DNA of 64,000 nucleotides from Pseudomonas crudilactis (GTDB lineage Bacteria; Pseudomonadota; Gammaproteobacteria; Pseudomonadales; Pseudomonadaceae), in the NCBI RefSeq assembly GCF_013433315.1, contig NZ_WXVV01000020.1:62001-126000 (forward strand), read 5' to 3'. Below the pieces are notes generated by a model. It made no database searches. It saw only the letters and a list, made by a program, of their open reading frames with translations, and was not told the origin of the DNA. Position 1 is the first letter of the stretch; every line of letters starts with the position of its first letter. The translations under genes were made by a program, and so were the position numbers. This document shows, one piece after another, positions 44,032-52,136 of this stretch.

Positions 44032-44730
44032 ATGGCAGGTTTCGACAAGCGCGTGAGTTCCTACGAGGAAGCCCTCGCCGGGCTTGAGGACGGCATGACC
44101 GTCATCGCCGGCGGCTTCGGTCTGTGCGGCATTCCGGAAAACCTGATCGCCGAGATCAAGCGCAAAGGCACCCGCGACCTCACCGTCGTTTCCAACAACT
44201 GCGGCGTCGACGGTTTCGGCCTCGGTGTGCTGCTCACCGATCGCCAGATCAGTAAAGTCATCGCCTCCTACGTCGGCGAAAACAAGCTGTTCGAAGAGCA
44301 ACTGCTCAAGGGCGACATCGAAGTCATCCTGACCCCGCAAGGCACCCTCGCCGAGAAAATGCGCGCGGGCGGCGCCGGTATTCCGGCCTTCTTCACCGCC
44401 ACCGGCGTCGGCACACCGGTCGCCGAAGGCAAGGAAGTGCGTGAATTCAAAGGTCGCAAGTACCTGATGGAAGAATCCATCACCGGCGACTTCGCCATCG
44501 TCAAAGGCTGGAAAGCCGACCACTTCGGCAACGTCATCTATCGTCACACCGCGCAGAACTTCAACCCGCTGGCCGCCACCGCCGGCAAGATCACCGTGGT
44601 TGAAGTCGAAGAAATCGTCGAACCCGGCGAACTCGACCCCTCGCAGATCCATACCCCGGGCATCTACGTCGATCGGGTCATTTGCGGCACGTTCGAAAAA
44701 CGCATCGAACAGCGCACCATCCGCAAATAA
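44032..44730 (+). CDS. atoD: 3-oxoacid (acetoacetate) CoA-transferase subunit A
   Basis: 232 residues, family I CoA-transferase alpha subunit (MTVIAGGFGLCGIPENLI, VSNNCGVDGFGLG, GFPAxx-like ESITGDFAIVKGWKADHFGN). With subunit B it moves CoA from succinyl-CoA or acetyl-CoA to acetoacetate. ATG 44032 has AGAGGTG 4 bp before CAT. The symbol could equally be scoA or pcaI-like; the thiolase neighbour and lack of protocatechuate genes favour acetoacetate. Confidence 0.88.
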   Translation: MAGFDKRVSSYEEALAGLEDGMTVIAGGFGLCGIPENLIAEIKRKGTRDLTVVSNNCGVDGFGLGVLLTDRQISKVIASYVGENKLFEEQLLKGDIEVILTPQGTLAEKMRAGGAGIPAFFTATGVGTPVAEGKEVREFKGRKYLMEESITGDFAIVKGWKADHFGNVIYRHTAQNFNPLAATAGKITVVEVEEIVEPGELDPSQIHTPGIYVDRVICGTFEKRIEQRTIRK

Positions 44731-44754
44731 TTCAGGCTGACGGAGAACAACAAC

Positions 44755-45420
44755 ATGGCACTTTCCCGCGAACAAATGGCTCAGCGCGTCGCCCGCGAAA
44801 TGCAGGACGGCTTTTATGTGAACCTCGGCATCGGCATTCCGACCCTGGTCGCCAACTACATTCCAGAAGGCATGGAAGTCATGCTGCAATCGGAAAACGG
44901 CCTGCTCGGCATGGGCCCTTTCCCGACTGAAGACACCATTGATGCCGACATGATCAACGCCGGTAAACAGACCGTGACCGCGCGCATCGGCGCGTCGATT
45001 TTCAACTCCGCCGAGTCCTTTGCGATGATTCGCGGCGGCCATGTCGACCTGACCGTGCTCGGCGCGTTCGAAGTCGACGTCGAAGGCAACATCGCTTCGT
45101 GGATGATCCCCGGCAAACTGGTCAAGGGCATGGGCGGTGCAATGGATCTGGTGGCCGGCGCCGACAACATCATCGTCATCATGACCCACGCATCGAAGGA
45201 CGGTGAGTCCAAGCTGCTCGCCAAATGCAGCCTGCCGCTGACCGGCGCCGGCTGCATCAAACGCGTACTGACCGACCTCGCCTACCTCGAGATCGAAAAT
45301 GGCGCTTTTGTCCTCAAGGAACGCGCACCTGGCGTCAGCGTCGAGGAAATCGTCGCCAAAACCGCTGGTAAACTGATCGTCCCGGATCACGTACCGGAAA
45401 TGCAGTTCGCTGCCCAGTGA
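44755..45420 (+). CDS. atoA: 3-oxoacid (acetoacetate) CoA-transferase subunit B
   Basis: 221 residues, beta subunit with the catalytic glutamate in the SENG motif (MLQSENGLLGMG) and the family ends GIGIPTLVANYIP and CSLPLTGAGCIKRVLTDLA. It starts 24 bp after subunit A behind GGAG and ends 11 bp before the thiolase start, clearly one operon. Confidence 0.9.
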   Translation: MALSREQMAQRVAREMQDGFYVNLGIGIPTLVANYIPEGMEVMLQSENGLLGMGPFPTEDTIDADMINAGKQTVTARIGASIFNSAESFAMIRGGHVDLTVLGAFEVDVEGNIASWMIPGKLVKGMGGAMDLVAGADNIIVIMTHASKDGESKLLAKCSLPLTGAGCIKRVLTDLAYLEIENGAFVLKERAPGVSVEEIVAKTAGKLIVPDHVPEMQFAAQ

Positions 45421-45431
45421 GGAATTCGAAA

Positions 45432-46613
45432 ATGCAAGACGTCGTAATTGTTGCCGCCACGCGTACCGCGATCGGCAGTTTCCAAGGCTCGCTGGCCAGC
45501 GTGTCCGCCGTTGATCTGGGCGCGGCGGTGATCCGCCAGTTGCTCGAGCAGACCGGTCTGGACGGTGCGCAGGTCGATGAAGTGATCATGGGCCAGGTGT
45601 TGACCGCCGGCGCCGGCCAGAACCCGGCGCGCCAGTCGGCGATCAAGGCTGGCTTGCCCCACGCCGTGCCGGCGCTGACCCTGAACAAGGTCTGCGGTTC
45701 GGGCCTGAAAGCACTGCACCTCGGCGCACAGGCGATTCGTTGTGGCGACGCTGAGGTGATTATTGCCGGCGGCCAGGAAAACATGAGCCTGTCCAACTAT
45801 GTGATGCCGGGCGCACGCACCGGTCTGCGCATGGGCCACGCGCAAATCGTCGACACGATGATCAGCGACGGTCTGTGGGACGCGTTCAACGACTACCACA
45901 TGGGCATCACTGCCGAGAATCTGGTCGACAAGTACGACATCAGCCGCGAGCAGCAGGACGCCTTTGCTGCAGCCTCGCAGCAGAAAGCCGCCGCCGCGAT
46001 TGAGGCCGGTCGCTTTGTCGATGAGATCACGCCGATCCTGATCCCGCAGCGCAAAGGCGATCCGGTGGCGTTCAAGGTTGACGAACAGCCACGTGGCGAC
46101 ACCACTGCCGAATCCCTGGCGAAACTGCGTCCGGCGTTCAAAAAGGACGGCAGCGTTACTGCGGGCAACGCCTCGTCGCTGAACGACGGCGCCGCCGCCG
46201 TGATTCTGATGAGCGCGGAAAAAGCCAAATCCCTCGGCTTGCCTGTGCTGGCGAAAATCGCCGCCTATGCCAACGCAGGCGTCGATCCGGCGATCATGGG
46301 CATCGGCCCGGTATCGGCGACCCGCCGCTGCCTGGACAAGGCCGGCTGGGACATCGGCCAGCTCGATCTGATCGAAGCCAACGAAGCCTTCGCCGCACAA
46401 TCGCTGGCGGTGGCCAAGGAACTGCAATGGGATCTGGACAAGGTCAACGTCAACGGCGGCGCCATTGCGCTGGGCCATCCGATCGGTGCATCGGGTTGCC
46501 GCGTGCTGGTGACACTGCTGCATGAAATGATCAAGCGTGATGCGAAAAAGGGTCTGGCGACCCTGTGCATCGGCGGCGGTCAGGGTGTGGCACTGGCGCT
46601 GGAACGCGCATAA
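45432..46613 (+). CDS. atoB: Acetyl-CoA C-acetyltransferase (thiolase)
   Basis: 393 residues. The catalytic Cys88 is in LNKVCGSGLKAL, the C-terminal GHPIGASGCRV supplies the active-site His, and CIGGGQGVAL supplies the second Cys. It cleaves acetoacetyl-CoA to two acetyl-CoA, completing acetoacetate breakdown started by the upstream CoA-transferase. GAGGA precedes ATG 45432. The double hairpin at 46627-46707 ends the transcript. Confidence 0.93.
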   Translation: MQDVVIVAATRTAIGSFQGSLASVSAVDLGAAVIRQLLEQTGLDGAQVDEVIMGQVLTAGAGQNPARQSAIKAGLPHAVPALTLNKVCGSGLKALHLGAQAIRCGDAEVIIAGGQENMSLSNYVMPGARTGLRMGHAQIVDTMISDGLWDAFNDYHMGITAENLVDKYDISREQQDAFAAASQQKAAAAIEAGRFVDEITPILIPQRKGDPVAFKVDEQPRGDTTAESLAKLRPAFKKDGSVTAGNASSLNDGAAAVILMSAEKAKSLGLPVLAKIAAYANAGVDPAIMGIGPVSATRRCLDKAGWDIGQLDLIEANEAFAAQSLAVAKELQWDLDKVNVNGGAIALGHPIGASGCRVLVTLLHEMIKRDAKKGLATLCIGGGQGVALALERA

Positions 46614-46626
46614 CCAAGAGTTCAAC

Positions 46627-46707
46627 AGCGCACGGAGGATCCACGACATCCGCCGTGCGCTGGCAACAAAAAACCCGGTGCGACTTGCGTTGCATCGGGT
46701 GTTTTTT
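46627..46707 (+). terminator. Double terminator after the acetoacetate operon
   Basis: Hairpin 1 pairs 46627-46640 with 46648-46661 (13 of 14 bases, GCGCACGG-type). Hairpin 2 pairs ACCCGGTGC (46673) with GCATCGGGT (46692), one G-T pair, followed directly by seven T. Confidence 0.85.
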
Positions 46708-46742
46708 TGCCTGTTCGAAATGTGCTTTGAATGTGGCGGCCC

Positions 46743-46811
46743 CTTCGCGAGCAGACTCGCTCCCACAAGGGAACGCATTTCAAAATGTGGGAGCGAGCTT
46801 GCTCGCGAAGG
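46743..46811. repeat. REP pair (GTGGGAGCGAGC class, tail-to-tail)
   Basis: CTTCGCGAGCAGACTCGCTC then the inverted partner with a short spacer, between convergent thiolase and cobF genes. Confidence 0.88.
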
Positions 46812-46833
46812 GGCCCGCCCGGTCAGCGAAAAT

Positions 46834-47589
46834 CTATGGCTTGCGCAGCAAATACGTATCCATGATCCACCCATGCTCCGCCCGCGCAGCCTTGCGCACC
46901 CGCTCGATCTCCTCCGCGACATTCGCCAGCCTGCCGCTGATCAGAATCTCGTCCGGCGTGCCCAGGTAGGCACCCCAGTAGATCTCGGTCTGCTGATCGG
47001 CAACCTGATGATAGGAATCCTCGGCATCCAGCATCACCACCAGACTGTCCGTATCACTCACCTGCCCGGCCGCCAAACGCCGACCGGTGGTGATTTCGAT
47101 CGAGTGACCGATCGTGTTCAACGGCACCTTATGCTGCGCCGCCAGCGCCTGAACACTGGTGATCCCGGGGATCACCTCAAACTCGAAGGCACACGTGCCC
47201 GACGCGAGAATCGCCTGGAGGATGCGCACGGTGCTGTCGTACAGCGCAGGGTCGCCCCACACCAGAAAACCACCGCACTGGCCGTCAGACAATTCGTCAT
47301 TGATCAGGCGTTCGAAGGTCTGCTGCTTGGCACGGTTCAGGTCATCGACACTGGCCGTGTAGTCGACATCGCCGCGTTCGCGTTCCGGGCTGTGGGCTTC
47401 GACGAAGCGATAGTCAGGATCGTCGATGTAGCGCTCACAGATCTCACGGCGCAAGTCGATCAGCTTGTCCTTGCTCTGGCCTTTATCCATCAGAAAAAAC
47501 ACGTCGACCTGATTCAGCGCCTTCACCGCCTGCATCGTGATGTAGTCGGGATTACCCGCGCCGATGCCGATCACCAGTAGCTGTTTCAT
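46834..47589 (-). CDS. cobF: Precorrin-6A synthase (deacetylating), CobF
   Basis: 251 residues, tetrapyrrole methylase fold: LLVIGIGAGNPDYITMQAVKAL at the N-terminus, LVWGDPALYDSTVRIL, and VIPGITSVQALAAQHKVPLNTIG. CobF methylates C-1 of precorrin-5 and releases acetate in the aerobic cobalamin route. The ATG overlaps the stop of the upstream phosphatase-like gene by 4 bp. Other cob genes are not in the window. Confidence 0.92.
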   Translation of the reverse strand: MKQLLVIGIGAGNPDYITMQAVKALNQVDVFFLMDKGQSKDKLIDLRREICERYIDDPDYRFVEAHSPERERGDVDYTASVDDLNRAKQQTFERLINDELSDGQCGGFLVWGDPALYDSTVRILQAILASGTCAFEFEVIPGITSVQALAAQHKVPLNTIGHSIEITTGRRLAAGQVSDTDSLVVMLDAEDSYHQVADQQTEIYWGAYLGTPDEILISGRLANVAEEIERVRKAARAEHGWIMDTYLLRKP

Positions 47590-48164
47590 CGAAGCGCTCC
47601 TTTAATGTCGAGGCCCGGCAAACGCAAACGCCAGCGCCCGGTGTAGCGTAGTTCGACCATCGACAACGGTTCGACATCAATGTCATGAAACGCCGCGCCG
47701 CTCATCGCGTGGTTCAGCGCAGCACGAATGACAAACGGATGCGTCACCGCCACCACTTGTCCGGGCGTGGCTTGCAGACTGGTCAGCCATATCGACACGC
47801 GCTCGCACAACTGCGCCACCGACTCCCCGCCGTGGGGGGTTGCGTGGGAATCTTCCAGCCAGGCATGCAGCCCGGCGGCTTCCGAGCGTTGCAGATCCTT
47901 GATCGAAGTCCCGTGCCAGCGTCCCCAGTCACAATCGCGCAGCGCCTCGTCGATCTGCGCATCCACGCCAAACCACGCCGCCGTCTGGCGAGCGCGCAAT
48001 TCCGGCGCACAAATCAAGCGTCGCGCGGCGTCGAAACGCTCAGCCAGTGCACCTGACGCCAAGTCGATATTTTCAACAGGCTCGTTCGTAGGAAAACACG
48101 CCAATTTCTGTGCGACGGTTCGCGCATGGCAGATCAATGTCAAACGAGTGGTCTGCACAGGCAT
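47586..48164 (-). CDS. Histidine-phosphatase-fold protein with altered RHG motif
   Basis: 192 residues, phosphoglycerate mutase fold. The catalytic motif, normally RHG, reads LICHARTV: the His (residue 13) is kept but the preceding Arg is Cys and the following Gly is Ala. Later elements (CAPELRARQTA, CDWGRWHGTSIKDL, VTHPFVIRAAL) look family-like. It is translationally coupled to cobF, so a role in cobalamin synthesis such as alpha-ribazole phosphate phosphatase is suggested, though the motif change could mean reduced or different activity. Confidence 0.82.
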   Translation of the reverse strand: MPVQTTRLTLICHARTVAQKLACFPTNEPVENIDLASGALAERFDAARRLICAPELRARQTAAWFGVDAQIDEALRDCDWGRWHGTSIKDLQRSEAAGLHAWLEDSHATPHGGESVAQLCERVSIWLTSLQATPGQVVAVTHPFVIRAALNHAMSGAAFHDIDVEPLSMVELRYTGRWRLRLPGLDIKGALR

Positions 48165-48489
48165 CGCTCCGGTAGGCCTTCATGAAAATCAACGACGCAA
48201 AGCCGCTCTGTGGGCAATTGTGCCTTAAACCGAGGGTTGCGGGGCGGCCGGATAGCCACCGGCAAAAACCGGCGACGGCAGGAATACGGCAATATCTGAC
48301 ACCGTTGTGGGCAATGGACTACAAATCCGATCGAATTACGTGTAGCCCTTGTTACACGGGCACCGCGCCTCATTTTGGCGCCGTTTCAACACGCTGAAAA
48401 ATTCACTAGACATGTAACGTCAGTTACATAAATACTGTTTTAACGGATTATGAAGCGAATTCAACACCCTCCATCCAGCAGGAGCCCGG
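48165..48489. other. Divergent intergenic region between the cobF unit and the RpiR cluster
   Basis: 325 bp holding promoters for both directions. The right part is AT-richer and contains the palindrome at 48412. The left part has GC-rich segments (GCCGGTGGCTA, CCCCGCAAC on the minus strand) that resemble bits of a cobalamin riboswitch but lack its B12 box. No gene is supported. Confidence 0.6.
48412..48429. promoter_or_regulatory. Probable RpiR-type operator
   Basis: ATGTAAC-GTCA-GTTACAT, a perfect inverted repeat with 7-base arms 60 bp before the regulator start. A weaker relative, GTGTA-N8-TACAC, lies near 48340. Position and symmetry suit autoregulation by the protein encoded at 48490. 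Confidence 0.6.
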
Positions 48490-49344
48490 ATGCCCCCTCT
48501 CAGAGACCTGATCACCGATCCCGGCCTGGATCTTACGCCGTCGGAGCGCAAAGTCGTTCGCGCCTTGCTGGATCAGTACCCACGCAACGGTCTGGGGCCG
48601 ATGGCGCGGCTGGCCGAACACGCCGGCGTCAGCGATCCGACCATTGTGCGGCTGGTGAAAAAACTCGGCTTCGGCGGTTATGCCGAATTCCAGGATGCAC
48701 TGCTCAGCGACATGGACCACCGCCTGCGCTCGCCGCGCACGTTGTTGCAACCGCGCGCCCATCAGCACAAGGACGACGCCTGGAGCCACTATCTGGGCGA
48801 CAGCCATCGCCTGCTGGTCGAAACCCAATCGCTGACCCAACCCGAAGACGTGCGCATTCTCACCGACTGGCTGCTCGATGCCCGGCATCAGGTGTATTGC
48901 TTCGGCGGGCGCTTCAGCAGTCTGATGGCCACCTACCTGCTCAATCACCTGCGCCTGCTGCGGCCCGGCTGCTTTGCCCTGGAAGATAACGCGCAACTGC
49001 CTGATCGGTTGTTTGATCTGCAACGTCAGGACGTCGTGCTGGTGTTCGATTATCGCCGCTACCAGACGCAAGCCCTGCGGGTCGCCAGTGCGGCAAAAAA
49101 CAACAACGCACGCGTGGTGTTGTTCACCGACATCTATGCCTCGCCGCTGCGCGAACTGGCCGACCTGATCATCAGCGCCCCGGTCGAATCGGCCTCGCCG
49201 TTCGACACCATGGTCCCGGCGCTGGCTCAGGTCGAAGCACTGATTGCCTGCCTGACCTTGCGCACCGAAAACCTCGCCGATCGCCTGGAAGGCATCGATG
49301 CCCTGCGCAATGACTTCAACACCCACCTGCTGGAGGATAAATAA
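48490..49344 (+). CDS. MurR/RpiR-family transcriptional regulator
   Basis: 284 residues. An N-terminal HTH_6 domain (LTPSERKVVRALLDQYPRNGLGPMARLAEHAGVSDPTIVRLVKKLGFGGYAEF in pattern) is followed by a SIS sugar-isomerase-like domain at about 125-260 (VYCFGGRFSSLMATYLLNHL, VVLFTDIYASPLRELADL). It heads a cluster of amine or amino-acid genes, so its ligand is probably a pathway intermediate rather than a sugar. The next gene starts 2 bp after its stop, so they are co-transcribed. CAGGAG precedes the ATG. Confidence 0.92.
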   Translation: MPPLRDLITDPGLDLTPSERKVVRALLDQYPRNGLGPMARLAEHAGVSDPTIVRLVKKLGFGGYAEFQDALLSDMDHRLRSPRTLLQPRAHQHKDDAWSHYLGDSHRLLVETQSLTQPEDVRILTDWLLDARHQVYCFGGRFSSLMATYLLNHLRLLRPGCFALEDNAQLPDRLFDLQRQDVVLVFDYRRYQTQALRVASAAKNNNARVVLFTDIYASPLRELADLIISAPVESASPFDTMVPALAQVEALIACLTLRTENLADRLEGIDALRNDFNTHLLEDK

Positions 49345-49346
49345 GG

Positions 49347-49991
49347 ATGTTCAGCCTTCCCCACCGCTCGCCGCGGGACTTGCCGTTTGTCACCGATCAC
49401 ACCGCGCTGTTGCTGGTGGATATGCAGCGTGCCTGGCTCGAACCGCAGTTCGACGCGCACCTCAACGGGCCTGACGCCGAGTATTTTCTGACCCGCGCGC
49501 ACATGCAGGTGGTGCCCAACCAACGTCGCCTGCTCAGCGCTTTTCGCGAAGCGCGGCAGAACGTGCTGCACACCATTATCGAAAGCCTTACCGCCGATGG
49601 CCGCGACCGCTCGCTCGATCACAAGCTCTCGGACATGCACCTGCCCAAGGGCAGCGTGCAGGCGCGGATCATTGAAGACCTGAGCCCGGTGGAAAACGAG
49701 ATCGTCCTGCCGAAGACGTCATCGGGCGTCTTCAACTCGACCAACATCGACTACGTGCTGCGCAACCTGCAAACCCGTCACCTGATCATCGCCGGCATCG
49801 TCACTGACCAATGCGTGGACATGGCCGTGCGCGACGCTGCTGATCGCGGCTATCTGGTCACGCTGGTCGAGGACGCCTGCGCCACCTACAGCGCCGAACG
49901 CCATCACGCCTGCCTGAATGCGATCAAGGGTTACTGCTGGATTACCGACACCGACACCGTGCTCGCCCGCCTGCAGGACATGCGACCATGA
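49347..49991 (+). CDS. Isochorismatase-family cysteine hydrolase
   Basis: 214 residues with the Asp-Lys-Cys triad readable: LLLVDMQRAW, LPKTSSGVF, and GIVTDQCVDMAVRDAADRGY. Family members hydrolyse amides such as nicotinamide, N-carbamoyl amines and biuret. It lies 2 bp behind the RpiR regulator and overlaps the GS-like gene by 4 bp. Inferred role: release of an amide in the pathway encoded here. Confidence 0.9.
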   Translation: MFSLPHRSPRDLPFVTDHTALLLVDMQRAWLEPQFDAHLNGPDAEYFLTRAHMQVVPNQRRLLSAFREARQNVLHTIIESLTADGRDRSLDHKLSDMHLPKGSVQARIIEDLSPVENEIVLPKTSSGVFNSTNIDYVLRNLQTRHLIIAGIVTDQCVDMAVRDAADRGYLVTLVEDACATYSAERHHACLNAIKGYCWITDTDTVLARLQDMRP

Positions 49992-51319
49992 GCACGCGCC
50001 TGACGCCGCTGCCGATGACCACGCTGGTCACCACTGACCTGATCGGCATTACCCGGGGCCGCTCGTTCCCCACCGATGAGCTTGAGCATTATCAAGCGGC
50101 GGGTTGCGGCTGGGTGCCGGCCAACAGCGCGTTGACGCCGCAGGACATCATCGCCTCGACCAATCCATGGGGCGCTTATGGCGACCTGCGGTTGATTCCC
50201 GATCTGGGCAGCCGCGTCACCGTCGGCAACGGCCCGGACGCCAACGCGCCGGCGCTGGATTTTATCCACGGCGATATTCGCGAAACCGATGGCCGTCCGT
50301 GGGGCGCCTGCCCGCGCACGCTGTTGCGCGACGAAATCGAGCGTTATCGCGATGAACTGGGCTTGCAGGTCAACGCCGCGTTCGAACACGAGTTCAACCT
50401 GCACGCCGGTTTCGCCGAGCATCTGGCGTTCTCCCTCGAGGCCCAGCGTCAGGGCGCCGAGTTCGGCGGCTGGCTGCTCAGCGCCTTGCGCGCCGGCGGT
50501 GTCGAGCCGGAAATGTTTCTGCCGGAATACGGCAAGCACCAATACGAAATCACCTGCCGTCCGACGCTCGGCGTGGCGGCGGCGGATCGCGCCGTCAATG
50601 TGCGCGAGATCACCCGCGAGATCGCCCGGCAAATGGGTCTGGACTTGAGCTTTGCGCCGAAAACCGCCGCCGACGCGGTGTGCAACGGCGTGCACCTGCA
50701 CGTCAGCCTGCTCGATCTGGCCGGTGTGCCGATGCTCTACGACGCTGGCACCAGCAATGGTCTGTCGAGCCTCGGCCAGCATTGGGCGGCGGGGATCCTG
50801 CATTACTTGCCGGCGCTGTGTGCGTTTACCGCGCCGACGCCGGTGTCGTACGAGCGCTTGCAGCCGCATCACTGGAGCGCGTCCTACGCCTGTCTCGGCC
50901 AACAGAACCGCGAGGCGGCGCTGCGCATCTGCCCGACCGTGACCCTCGGCGGCAAATCCGTGGCCAACCAGTTCAACCTCGAATTCCGCGCCATGGACGC
51001 CACTGCCTCGCCGCATCTGGCCATGGCTGCACTGCTGATCGCCGGGCGACTGGGTATCGAACAACGCCTAGCGCTGAACGCGATCACCGATGAAATTCCC
51101 GATTCACTCAACGACGAGCAACGCCAGGCCCGGGGCATCGTTGCCCTGCCCGCCTCGCTGGCCCAGGCGCTGGATTGCCTGCGCAACAGTGGCGCCTTCG
51201 CCGAATGGCTGCCCAAGCCGCTGCTCGACACCTATTACGCCCTGAAAACCGAGGAACTGGCGCTGACGGAACAGCTCTCGCCCGCTGACTTGTGTGAGCA
51301 ATATGCACGCCTGTACTGA
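49988..51319 (+). CDS. Glutamine synthetase-family ligase (PuuA/GlnA-like)
   Basis: 443 residues, GS fold with NAAFEHEFNLH (the E-x-E metal site), HQYEITCRPT, NGVHLHVSLLD and NQFNLEFRAMDATASPHLAMAALL blocks. It is shorter and more diverged than GlnA and resembles gamma-glutamyl amine ligases, which attach glutamate to amines (polyamines, ethanolamine, anilines) with ATP. Overlaps both neighbours (4 bp upstream, 17 bp downstream). Confidence 0.88.
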   Translation: MSTRLTPLPMTTLVTTDLIGITRGRSFPTDELEHYQAAGCGWVPANSALTPQDIIASTNPWGAYGDLRLIPDLGSRVTVGNGPDANAPALDFIHGDIRETDGRPWGACPRTLLRDEIERYRDELGLQVNAAFEHEFNLHAGFAEHLAFSLEAQRQGAEFGGWLLSALRAGGVEPEMFLPEYGKHQYEITCRPTLGVAAADRAVNVREITREIARQMGLDLSFAPKTAADAVCNGVHLHVSLLDLAGVPMLYDAGTSNGLSSLGQHWAAGILHYLPALCAFTAPTPVSYERLQPHHWSASYACLGQQNREAALRICPTVTLGGKSVANQFNLEFRAMDATASPHLAMAALLIAGRLGIEQRLALNAITDEIPDSLNDEQRQARGIVALPASLAQALDCLRNSGAFAEWLPKPLLDTYYALKTEELALTEQLSPADLCEQYARLY

Positions 51320-52055
51320 ATCCGCCGAGCTGGGGTTGTACACCCGACCGGCCTACAACCTGAGCCGCGAAGATTCGACGCACCCGTTGATTCTGGTGTG
51401 CGAACACGCCAGCCGCTACATCCCCGACGCCCTGAACAACCTGGGCCTGGACGATGCCGCCGCGCGCGAACACATCGCTTGGGACATTGGCGCCCTGCAA
51501 CTGGCCGAGCAGTTATCGGAAATGCTCGGCGTCACCCTGTTGAGCGCCAACTATTCGCGCCTGCTGATCGATTTGAATCGGCCCCGCCACGCCCCGGACA
51601 GCATTCCGGCGCAGAGCGAGATTTATCAAGTGCCGGGCAACCGCGAGCTGGCTGAAGCCACCCGCGAATACCGCCGCCAGACCCTGTTCAAGCCGTTTCA
51701 CGCGCGCTTGCAAACCCTGATCGACGAGCGTGTTGCAAAGGGCCTAGCGGTACGTGTGGTGGGGATTCACAGTTTCACCCCGGTGTATTACGGCCAGCCT
51801 CGACCGCTGGAAGCCGGTGTGCTGTTCGGTCAGGCCAAGGCTTACGCGCAACGCCTGCTCGACGGTCTCGGCGAGCATCCGCTGAAAGTGGCCGGCAATC
51901 AGCCGTACAAGATCGATCCGCTGGGCGACATGACCGTGCCGGTGCACGGCGATGCCCGAGGCCTCGACTCGGTGCTGATCGAGGTGCGCAACGATTTGCT
52001 GCGCAGCCCCGAAGCCGTATCGCGCTGGGCCGGATACCTCGCGCCATTGCTGTAA
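51303..52055 (+). CDS. N-formylglutamate amidohydrolase-family protein
   Basis: 250 residues of the HutG-type N-formylglutamate amidohydrolase superfamily (LILVCEHASRYIPDALNNLGL, WDIGALQLAEQLSEMLG, SRLLIDLNRP, EVRNDLLRSPE). The ATG at 51303 lies inside the end of the preceding gene. No hut genes are near, so the substrate may be another N-acyl or gamma-glutamyl amino acid rather than N-formylglutamate. Confidence 0.87.
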   Translation: MHACTESAELGLYTRPAYNLSREDSTHPLILVCEHASRYIPDALNNLGLDDAAAREHIAWDIGALQLAEQLSEMLGVTLLSANYSRLLIDLNRPRHAPDSIPAQSEIYQVPGNRELAEATREYRRQTLFKPFHARLQTLIDERVAKGLAVRVVGIHSFTPVYYGQPRPLEAGVLFGQAKAYAQRLLDGLGEHPLKVAGNQPYKIDPLGDMTVPVHGDARGLDSVLIEVRNDLLRSPEAVSRWAGYLAPLL

Positions 52056-52136
52056 TGAATGAAAGACTGCTGACGCTGTAAACGATGGACCGATAACAAC
52101 TAAAACGACCGACTGGCTGACAAGGAGTTGCGCTTC

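Noticed and set aside
48200..48300. A cobalamin riboswitch upstream of the cobF unit (GCCGGTG...TCCGGC...CCCCGCAAC on the minus strand)
   Set aside because: The B12 box and the GGGAA-type element are missing and the flanking stems do not pair convincingly. A covariance-model search for RF00174 would decide it.
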